Assembly: GCA_023460175.1 (NCBI GenBank)
Contig: JAEWRC010000089.1
Span: 1 to 43,571, forward strand
Direction: 5' to 3'
Source of the DNA: Actinomycetes bacterium
GTDB taxonomy: Bacteria; Actinomycetota; Actinomycetes; Mycobacteriales; Mycobacteriaceae
DNA length: 43,571 nt
The notes beneath the pieces are model-generated. The model worked only from the letters and a program-made list of their open reading frames with translations, did no database searches and was not told the origin of the DNA. The position numbers were made by a program, and so were the translations under genes. This document shows, piece by piece, positions 38,396-43,571 of the stretch; positions within the stretch are counted from its first letter, which is position 1; each line of letters opens with the position of its first letter.

Positions 38396-39280
38396 TCAGC
38401 CGTAGGCGGTGTCCACGCTGAACACCTCGAAGCCCAACCGCTCGTAGGTCTTCACCGCGGCGGTGTTGTCGGCCTCGACGTAGAGCAGCACCGTCGGTTC
38501 CGACGAGTCCGCCAGCCGCTCGGCGAGATGGTGCAGGCCGACCAGCGTGAGCGTGGCCCCCAGCCCCCGCCCCTGGGCGGCCGGGTCCACCCCGACCACG
38601 TAGACCTCGCCGAGGCCGGGGCCGTGCACCTTGGTCCAGTGGAATCCGAGCAGCCGGTCGGTGGTCTCGTCGAACGCGAGGAACAGGCCCTCCGGGTCGA
38701 ACCAGGCCTCCGCGCGGAGCTCGGCGATGTCGGCCTCGGTCAAACCGCCCTGTTCGGGATGCCAGTCGAAGGCCGCGTTGTTGACCCGCAGCAGCTCGGC
38801 GTCGTCGGCGGGACCGGAATAGGTGGTCAGGCGCGCCCCGTCGGCCGCGCGCACCGGCGGCAGATCGCGCAGCGATCGGCGCATCTGCAGCAGTTCGCGC
38901 GCCACCGACAGCCCCAGCGCGCGCACCGTCGCGCGGGCCGGCTCGAGGTCGCCGTGCGCCCAGATCCGGGCGCCGTCGCCGCCCTCGGTCAGGCCCAGCC
39001 GCGCCATCGCCGAGCCCAGCCCGCGCAGCCGCGCCTGCGGATGCACGACGAGTTCGGCCATCGCCGGCGCGTCCTCGGTGGCCGGGGCGAGGTTGAGGTA
39101 CCCGAGGACCCGCTCACCGTCGAGGGCCAACAGGTGCCGGGTGCGGTCGGCGCCCAGTTCGCGCAGCACCTGATCGCCCACCGGGGCCACGCCGTCGACG
39201 GCCTCGGCCGCCTCGATCACTTCCCGGATCTGCTGTTGGAGGGCACCGGAAAGGCCGGTCTGCCAATCGATCTGGGTCAC
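38396..39280 (-). CDS. mshD: Mycothiol synthase MshD (acetyltransferase)
   Basis: A 294-residue protein made of two tandem GNAT domains. The N-terminal one has ELVVHPQARLRGLGSAMARLG and the C-terminal one VYVVGVDPAAQGRGLGATLTLVGLHHLAE with a complete acetyl-CoA loop, ending LYVEADNTAAVKTYERLGFEV. MshD acetylates Cys-GlcN-Ins to make mycothiol, the actinobacterial thiol buffer. The GTG at 39280 overlaps the glnR stop as GTGA. Position next to glnR and pst is as in other mycobacteria. Confidence 0.95.
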   Translation of the reverse strand: MTQIDWQTGLSGALQQQIREVIEAAEAVDGVAPVGDQVLRELGADRTRHLLALDGERVLGYLNLAPATEDAPAMAELVVHPQARLRGLGSAMARLGLTEGGDGARIWAHGDLEPARATVRALGLSVARELLQMRRSLRDLPPVRAADGARLTTYSGPADDAELLRVNNAAFDWHPEQGGLTEADIAELRAEAWFDPEGLFLAFDETTDRLLGFHWTKVHGPGLGEVYVVGVDPAAQGRGLGATLTLVGLHHLAERLADSSEPTVLLYVEADNTAAVKTYERLGFEVFSVDTAYG

Positions 39281-40041
39281 TGCATGTCCGCCAGGGAATC
39301 GGGTACCAGGGGTGTGGCGAGGTCGTCCTCCTCGTCGCCGACCTCGTCGGGGTCGGGCGCGGCGTTGCGCCCCCGGGCGGGACGCACCGCCTTGTAGCCG
39401 ACGTTGCGGACGGTGCCGATCAGCGACTCGTGCTCGGCACCGAGCTTGGCCCGCAGCCGCCGGACGTGCACGTCGACCGTGCGGGTGCCGCCGAAGAAGT
39501 CATAACCCCAGACCTCCTGCAGCAACTGGGCGCGGGTGAACACCCGGCCCGCATGCTGCGCCAGGTACTTGAGCAACTCGAACTCCTTGTACGTCAGGTC
39601 CAGCGGGCGACCACGCAGACGGGCGGTGTAGGTCCCCTCATCGATGACCAGTTCGCCGAGGCTGACCTTGCCGGCGCTTTCCTGCAGCGCCGCGCCGCCG
39701 CGCCGGCTCACCACCAGGCGCAGTCGCGCGTCGATCTCGGCCGGGCCGGTGCCCGGCAGCAGGATCTCATCGATCCCCCATTCGAGGTTGACCGCGACCA
39801 GTCCGCCCTCGTTGACCACGGCGACCACCGGCACCGCGGTGCCCGTGCTGCCCAGCAGCCGACACAACCCGCGGGCGGCGACCAGGTCGGTGCGCGCGTC
39901 GACGAGCGCGACGTCGGCCGACCCCGCCTCCAACAGTGAGGACACCTCGGTGGGCGCCGCACGCACCTGGTGCGCCAGCAGCGACAGCGCGGGCAGGACG
40001 GATTCCGGACGTGGGTCGACGGTGAGAAGCAGCAGATCCAC
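39277..40041 (-). CDS. glnR: OmpR-type response regulator GlnR
   Basis: A 254-residue regulator. Residues 1-112 are a degenerate receiver domain (MDLLLLTVDPRPESVLPALS, DVALVDARTD). Residues 125-220 are a winged-helix DNA-binding domain: TYKEFELLKYLAQHAGRVFTR, LLQEVWGYDFFGGTRTVDVHVRRLRAKL and IGTVRNVGYK. A disordered acidic tail follows. The order next to mshD and lmeA matches mycobacterial GlnR, the orphan master regulator of nitrogen assimilation. GTG start at 40041 preceded by GAGGA. Translationally coupled to mshD. Confidence 0.92.
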   Translation of the reverse strand: MDLLLLTVDPRPESVLPALSLLAHQVRAAPTEVSSLLEAGSADVALVDARTDLVAARGLCRLLGSTGTAVPVVAVVNEGGLVAVNLEWGIDEILLPGTGPAEIDARLRLVVSRRGGAALQESAGKVSLGELVIDEGTYTARLRGRPLDLTYKEFELLKYLAQHAGRVFTRAQLLQEVWGYDFFGGTRTVDVHVRRLRAKLGAEHESLIGTVRNVGYKAVRPARGRNAAPDPDEVGDEEDDLATPLVPDSLADMQ

Positions 40042-40166
40042 TAGGTCCTCCAGTCACCGGGGGATCACTCCCCAGATTCATGGCCGACACATCGTCGTTA
40101 CCGACCGAATTGGTCTAACGATAGCCTGCCACCTGCTGATCCTCCGGGTTGCGCAACAATGACCGC

Positions 40167-40964
40167 GTGCGGAAACTGCTGACCGGAATCGGTGCGACAG
40201 TGCTGACCGTCCTGCTGGCGGCCGTCGGCGTCGACTTCGGGGCGGCCATCGCGGCCGAATACCGGCTGTCCCGCGCGGTCCGCAGCGCGGCCCACCTCAG
40301 CTGGGATCCGTCGGTGGCGATCCTCGGATTTCCGTTCATCCCCCAGGCCATGCGGCACCACTACGACGAGATCGAGATCAAGGCCACCGACGTGGCCCAT
40401 CCGCATGTCGAGCGGGCGGCGCTGGAGGCCACCATGCACTCCATCGGGATCGCCGAGGCGTCGTGGCTGATCCGGCCGGACGCGCAATTGCCGATCGGGA
40501 AGCTGGAGAGCCGGATCATCATCGACTCGGCGCACCTGGGCCGGTTCATGGACCTCAAGGACCTGATGGTCGAGGCCCCGACCGTCGAGACCAACGACGC
40601 CACCGGCGGCACCACCGAATCGGGCATCTCGGGCAGTCAGGGACTGGTGTTCACCGCCACGCCCACCGCCTCCGACTTTCCCGAGAAGGTCAGCGTCGCC
40701 GTCGACCTCTCCCTCGTCGGCCCCGACCGCACCACCTTGGTGTTCACCCCCACCGGCGTGCTGACCGGGCCCGGGACCGCCGATCAGGAGGTGCCGGAGG
40801 ACAAGCAGGCCGCGGTGCTCGACGAGTTCCGCGCCACCCTGCCCGATCAGCGGCTGCCGTTCGGGGTGGCGCCCACCAGCCAGGGCGCCCGCGGCTCCGA
40901 CGTCATCATCGAGGGCATCACCGAGGACGTGACCATCACGCTGGCGGAGTTCACCGAGCGATGA
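40167..40964 (+). CDS. lmeA: LmeA-like DUF2993 cell-envelope protein
   Basis: A 265-residue protein with an N-terminal signal or anchor helix (LLTGIGATVLTVLLAAVGVDF). The DUF2993 domain follows: HYDEIEIKATDVAHPHVERAALEATMHSIGIA, HLGRFMDLKDLMVEAP, DLSLVGPDRTTLVFTPTGVLTGP and GSDVIIEGITEDVTITL. It corresponds by context to Rv0817c/LmeA, needed for lipomannan elongation at the envelope. GTG 40167 is preferred; TTG 40149 is an in-frame alternative. No Shine-Dalgarno is visible, and AACAAT ending 7 bases before GTG could be a weak leaderless -10. Divergent from glnR across 125 bases. Confidence 0.85.
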   Translation: MRKLLTGIGATVLTVLLAAVGVDFGAAIAAEYRLSRAVRSAAHLSWDPSVAILGFPFIPQAMRHHYDEIEIKATDVAHPHVERAALEATMHSIGIAEASWLIRPDAQLPIGKLESRIIIDSAHLGRFMDLKDLMVEAPTVETNDATGGTTESGISGSQGLVFTATPTASDFPEKVSVAVDLSLVGPDRTTLVFTPTGVLTGPGTADQEVPEDKQAAVLDEFRATLPDQRLPFGVAPTSQGARGSDVIIEGITEDVTITLAEFTER

Positions 40965-41039
40965 GCGCCGCGAGCCGACGCAGCGCTGCTGGGGCCCCCG
41001 CTTGCAGGGGCGGAACGAGCAGGGCGGAGGAGCGAGCGC

Positions 41040-41459
41040 ATGAGCACGGCCGGCCTGATCATCGTCGTCATCATCGCCGTGCTGGGCCTCGGCCTCCTGG
41101 TCGCGCGGCTGCTCACGCTGCGTTCGGGCCTGCGGCGCGGGGCCGCCGAGGCCGCCGACGTCGACACCACCGGGCTGGGCCTGTCGACGTCCGGGCCGAC
41201 GGTGCTGCACTTCACCGCGGCCTGGTGCGGGCCGTGCGCGGCGGTGCGGCGCGTCGTCGAGACGGTCTGCGCCGACCTGCCCCAGGTGGCGCACGTCGAG
41301 ATCGACCTGGACGCCAATCCGGATGCGGCGCGGCGCCTCTCGGTGCTCTCGCTGCCGACCACGATCATCTTCGACGCCGACGGGCGTCCGCGCCACCGCA
41401 CCACCGGGGTCCCCACCGCCGGTGACCTGCGGTCGGCTCTGGAACCACTATTGGCCTGA
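41040..41459 (+). CDS. thiX: Membrane-anchored thioredoxin-like protein ThiX
   Basis: A 139-residue protein. Residues 5-27 are a transmembrane anchor (LIIVVIIAVLGLGLLVARLL). A thioredoxin fold follows, with the active site FTAAWCGPCAAVRR near residues 57-70, the cis-proline LSLPTTIIFDADG, and a C-terminal helix. It probably reduces disulfides at the membrane surface. GGAGGAG lies upstream of the ATG at 41040. The 75-base gap from lmeA holds nothing else. The neighbouring cysteine-controlled sulfur operon begins 29 bases after its stop. Confidence 0.9.
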   Translation: MSTAGLIIVVIIAVLGLGLLVARLLTLRSGLRRGAAEAADVDTTGLGLSTSGPTVLHFTAAWCGPCAAVRRVVETVCADLPQVAHVEIDLDANPDAARRLSVLSLPTTIIFDADGRPRHRTTGVPTAGDLRSALEPLLA

Positions 41460-41475
41460 CTCCGCAGTGATTGGG

Positions 41476-41481
41476 TAAGCT
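41476..41481 (+). promoter_or_regulatory. -10 (TAAGCT) of the cysA2-sseC operon
   Basis: TAAGCT ends 8 bases before GTG 41489, so the transcript begins at the leader ORF. TTGGCC at 41451 is a possible -35 with a 19-base spacer. Confidence 0.65.
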
Positions 41482-41488
41482 GTCGTGC

Positions 41489-41578
41489 GTGCCAGCCCGT
41501 CTCGAGCCGACGCTCACCAAGCGCCGCACAGTGGATCTGTGCCGCCTTGCGGGTTGTTGCTGTTGTTGTAGCCGCTGA
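41489..41578 (+). CDS. Leaderless polycysteine leader peptide, 29 aa
   Basis: The frame reads MPARLEPTLTKRRTVDLCRL then AGCCCCCSR and stop. Five consecutive Cys codons (TGT TGC TGT TGT TGT) lie four codons before the stop, with one more Cys upstream. Leaderless polycysteine ORFs upstream of this sulfurtransferase operon are known in mycobacteria as cysteine-responsive attenuators: when cysteinyl-tRNA is scarce the ribosome stalls and downstream expression rises. Start and promoter fit exactly. Confidence 0.85.
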   Translation: MPARLEPTLTKRRTVDLCRLAGCCCCCSR

Positions 41579-41603
41579 TCAGCTGCGCGTTTGTCCGCGT
41601 TGC

Positions 41604-41631
41604 GCCGGCGAGCAGCCTGGCGCTTGCCGGC
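41604..41631 (+). promoter_or_regulatory. Candidate attenuator stem-loop after the leader peptide
   Basis: Arms 41604-41613 (gccggcgagc) and 41622-41631 (gcttgccggc) form a 10-bp stem with one G-U pair and an 8-base loop, starting 25 bases after the leader ORF. A smaller palindrome gctgatcagc overlaps the leader's stop codon (41575-41584). Ribosome position on the Cys codons could change which of these form. Confidence 0.5.
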
Positions 41632-41659
41632 CCCAGCCCGTCCGTACATCAACAGGAGC

Positions 41660-41761
41660 ATGTCCATGTCAATCCCGGTGCCGAAGCCGACCACCAGCGA
41701 CGATTTCGTCGCCGCTCGGGGTCTGCGCGCGACCGTCCCGTCCGTCCGTCCAACCCCCTGA
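41660..41761 (+). CDS. Second small ORF in the cysA2 leader, 33 aa
   Basis: ATG 41660 is preceded by AGGAG at close spacing, a clear ribosome binding site. The frame reads MSMSIPVPKPTTSDDFVAAR then GLRATVPSVRPTP, and ends 33 bases before cysA2. A second in-frame ATG lies at 41666. I do not recognise it. It may couple translation to cysA2 or be a relic of the attenuator. Confidence 0.5.
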   Translation: MSMSIPVPKPTTSDDFVAARGLRATVPSVRPTP

Positions 41762-41794
41762 ACCAACCCGTTCCACTTTCGAAAGGACCACTTC

Positions 41795-42628
41795 ATGGCC
41801 CGTTCCGACGTCCTGGTCGCCACCGACTGGGCTGAGCAGAATCTCGACGCGCCGAACACGGTGTTCGTCGAGGTCGACGAGGACACCAGCGCCTACGACA
41901 CCGGCCACATCCCCGGCGCCGTGCGGCTGGACTGGAAGGACGACCTGCAGGATCCGATCCGTCGCGACTTCGTCGATGCGGCCGGGTTCTCCAAGCTGCT
42001 CTCCGAGCGCGGCATCGGCAACGACGACACCGTGATCCTCTACGGCGGCAACAACAACTGGTTCGCCGCCTACGCCTACTGGTACTTCAAGCTCTACGGC
42101 CACGAGAACGTCAAGCTGCTCGACGGCGGGCGCAAGAAGTGGGAACTGGACGGCCGCGCGCTGGTGACCGACAAGGTCCAGCGTCCGCAGACCAGCTACA
42201 CCGCCAAGGACCCGGACCTGTCCATCCGTGCGTTCCGCGACGAGGTCATCGCCGCGATCGGCACCAAGAACCTGGTCGACGTCCGCTCCCCCGACGAGTT
42301 CTCCGGCAAGATCCTGGCTCCCGCGCACCTGCCGCAGGAGCAGAGCCAGCGCCCCGGTCACGTCCCGGGCGCCATCAACGTTCCGTGGAGCAAGGCCGCC
42401 AACGAAGACGGCACCTTCAAGTCCGACGAGGAACTCGCCAAGCTCTACGGCGACGCCGGCCTCGACGGCGCGAAGGAGACCATCGCCTACTGCCGGATCG
42501 GGGAGCGTTCCTCGCACACCTGGTTCGTGCTGCAGGAACTCCTCGGACACAAGAACGTCAAGAACTATGACGGCAGTTGGTGCGAATACGGCTCCCTGGT
42601 GGGGGCCCCGATCGAGTTGGGAAGTTGA
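41795..42628 (+). CDS. cysA2: Thiosulfate sulfurtransferase CysA2
   Basis: A 277-residue tandem rhodanese, the same length as M. tuberculosis CysA2/CysA3. The first domain is inactive in type (YDTGHIPGAVRLDWKDDLQDP, TVILYGGNNNWFAAYAYWYFK). The second has the active-site cysteine in the loop YCRIGERSSHTWFVL (near residue 233) and GHVPGAINVPWSKA. It transfers sulfane sulfur from thiosulfate to thiols in the cytosol. AAAGGA lies upstream of ATG 41795. Controlled by the cysteine-responsive leader and cotranscribed with sseC. Confidence 0.95.
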   Translation: MARSDVLVATDWAEQNLDAPNTVFVEVDEDTSAYDTGHIPGAVRLDWKDDLQDPIRRDFVDAAGFSKLLSERGIGNDDTVILYGGNNNWFAAYAYWYFKLYGHENVKLLDGGRKKWELDGRALVTDKVQRPQTSYTAKDPDLSIRAFRDEVIAAIGTKNLVDVRSPDEFSGKILAPAHLPQEQSQRPGHVPGAINVPWSKAANEDGTFKSDEELAKLYGDAGLDGAKETIAYCRIGERSSHTWFVLQELLGHKNVKNYDGSWCEYGSLVGAPIELGS

Positions 42629-42629
42629 T

Positions 42630-42932
42630 ATGTGCTCAGCGCCTACCCAGGGCCAGGCCCTGCCCGCGAACGTTGACGTCGAGAAGGAGACCGTGATCAC
42701 CGGCCGGGTGGTCGACGGTTCCGGCCAGCCGGTCGGCGGCGCCTTCGTGCGCCTGCTGGACTCCTCCGACGAGTTCACCGCCGAGGTGGTGGCGTCGGCG
42801 ACCGGTGACTTCCGGTTCTTCGCCGCGCCGGGCTCGTGGCGGCTGCGCGCGCTGTCGAAGGTCGGCAACGGCGACGCCGTGGTGGCCCCGACCGGCGCCG
42901 GTATCCACGAGGTCGCCGTCAAGGTCGCCTGA
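42630..42932 (+). CDS. sseC: SseC, DUF1416 protein linked to sulfur metabolism
   Basis: A 100-residue protein, the same length as mycobacterial SseC. It has MCSAPTQGQALPANVDVEKE, then an immunoglobulin-like or carboxypeptidase-regulatory-like beta domain (TGRVVDGSGQPVGGAFVRLLD, ATGDFRFFAAPGSWRLRALS). The role is unknown, but it always follows cysA2-type sulfurtransferases. ATG 42630 is one base after the cysA2 stop. Confidence 0.92.
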   Translation: MCSAPTQGQALPANVDVEKETVITGRVVDGSGQPVGGAFVRLLDSSDEFTAEVVASATGDFRFFAAPGSWRLRALSKVGNGDAVVAPTGAGIHEVAVKVA

Positions 42933-42962
42933 CCCGACCTACCCCTTCCTGCCCTCCGTTTT

Positions 42963-43026
42963 CCGCGAGCGTGCGTCCGCACGAGGCGACACGCCTGAAA
43001 AAGTGAGATTTCCCGCACGCTCGCGG
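42963..43026. terminator. Hairpin with 13-bp arms downstream of sseC
   Basis: ccgcgagcgtgcg (42963-42975) and its exact complement (43014-43026) enclose 38 bases that contain a small inner hairpin (aggcg-aca-cgcct). It lies between the sseC stop and the next gene and probably ends the sulfur operon. Confidence 0.6.
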
Positions 43027-43068
43027 GGGGCACCCGGGGCAAATCGGCTTCTACGACGAACTAGACTC

Positions 43069-43173
43069 ATGCCCGTGGTGTTGTTCTTCGAACTCATGCT
43101 CGTCGCGGCCGTCGTGGTCATCACGTGGTTCGCGATCTACACGCTGTACCGTCTGATCAACGACGAGTCCTGA
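43069..43173 (+). CDS. Small single-pass membrane protein, 34 aa
   Basis: The sequence starts MPVVLFFELMLVAAVVVITW and ends FAIYTLYRLINDES. One hydrophobic helix spans most of the protein, with a short polar tail. It ends seven bases before the nitrobindin-like gene. The start may instead be GTG 43075: the only good -10 (TAGACT, 43062-43067) ends one base before ATG 43069 and would give a transcript beginning at about 43074. Function unknown; small conserved membrane ORFs at this spot occur in mycobacteria, as far as I recall. Confidence 0.65.
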   Translation: MPVVLFFELMLVAAVVVITWFAIYTLYRLINDES

Positions 43174-43180
43174 CCTGCCG

Positions 43181-43571
43181 ATGACCGGCAGCGACGAGGT
43201 GCCCGGCGTGGACCCCGGCTCGGGTGACCGCGCAGTGACGGCCGCCGCCGAGCGGGCTCAGGAGACGGCGGCGCGCAACGTGCCGACTTTCGATGACCTT
43301 CCGTTGCCGGCCGACACGGCAAACCTCCGCGAGGGCGCCGACCTCGACGACGCGCTGCTGGCCCTGCTGCCGCTCGTCGGCGTGTGGCGCGGCGGCGGCG
43401 AGGGCCGCGACGGCGACGGTGACTACCGCTTCGGTCAGCAGATCATCGTCTCCCACGACGGTGGCGACTACCTCAACTGGGAGGCCCGCTCCTGGCGGCT
43501 GGACGACGACGGCGAATACGCCTCGAACTCCTTACGCGAGACCGGGTTCTGGCGCTTCGTCAACGACCCGA
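43181..43571 (+). CDS. Nitrobindin-like (THAP4 C-terminal type) heme-binding beta-barrel protein, 3' truncated by window
   Basis: The frame is open from ATG 43181 to the end of the window (130 codons). After an acidic, disordered N-terminus of about 60 residues it shows the nitrobindin signature LVGVWRGGGEG (GxWxGxGxG-type) near residue 65. YRFGQQIIVSHDGGDYLNWEA and RETGFWRF follow, typical of the fatty-acid-binding-protein-like ten-stranded barrel. Corresponds by context to Rv0813c. Such barrels bind heme or small hydrophobic ligands. The C-terminal half, including any heme-ligand histidine, lies outside the window. Confidence 0.85.
   Translation, partial: MTGSDEVPGVDPGSGDRAVTAAAERAQETAARNVPTFDDLPLPADTANLREGADLDDALLALLPLVGVWRGGGEGRDGDGDYRFGQQIIVSHDGGDYLNWEARSWRLDDDGEYASNSLRETGFWRFVNDP

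Noticed and set aside
1..43571. Insertion sequences, prophage genes or CRISPR arrays
   Set aside because: No transposase, integrase, phage structural or Cas motif was recognised, and no regularly spaced array of 25-40-bp repeats was found.

Overview
The window is high-G+C actinobacterial DNA and almost certainly mycobacterial, most likely a Mycolicibacterium-type environmental species. The evidence is gene content and order: rpfA / moaE2-mog-moaC / XPB helicase / fadB-fadA / a DapC-like aminotransferase; then desA1 / dusB / an LCP protein / phoU / pst / mshD / glnR / lmeA / thiX / cysA2 / sseC. From memory these two blocks match the neighbourhoods of M. tuberculosis Rv0867c-Rv0856 and Rv0824c-Rv0813c. 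Having pstSCAB beside phoU resembles M. smegmatis rather than M. tuberculosis. No database search was possible, so family names rest on motifs and remembered protein sequences.

Layout. 1-2349: the 3' end of rpfA faces a molybdopterin operon (moaC-mog-moaE plus a small upstream gene) across a long bidirectional hairpin. 2405-6329: two rightward DNA-helicase genes. 6331-9694: a VOC protein, a lipid-transfer thiolase with its DUF35 partner, and an LLM-family oxidoreductase. 9761-13609: a PNPOx-like protein, then the fadA-fadB beta-oxidation pair with a palindromic operator candidate. 13738-20099: a TPR protein, an aminotransferase, two LLM oxidoreductases, two SRPBCC paralogues, a SnoaL-like protein and a lipoprotein.

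20164-23689 is the main accessory island. A leftward three-part unit encodes a small EspC-like type VII substrate, a 689-aa polymorphic toxin ending in a TNT (NAD+ glycohydrolase) domain, and two tandem paralogous immunity-type genes. It lies between two 61-bp direct repeats (59/61 identical) and beside a tRNA-Phe/Asp/Glu cluster; a third, diverged repeat follows tRNA-Lys. The immunity genes are visibly less G+C-rich than their surroundings. 24431-27428 holds a secreted PE-PPE-domain hydrolase, a Ser/Thr kinase and an unlisted 40-aa membrane ORF.

27681-43571: a TetR regulator and desA1; dusB, which lacks a normal start codon; an LCP ligase; two tandem phoU genes; and pstS-C-A-B with Pho-box-like direct repeats at both phoU and pstS. 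Then come mshD-glnR, lmeA, thiX and the cysA2-sseC sulfur operon. That operon carries a leaderless five-cysteine leader ORF, a hairpin and a second Shine-Dalgarno-led small ORF. The end of the window holds a 34-aa membrane protein and the start of a nitrobindin-like gene.

A recurring theme is leaderless transcription. At least a dozen genes have a TANNNT -10 hexamer whose last T is 7-9 bases before the start codon, and this often decides between alternative starts.
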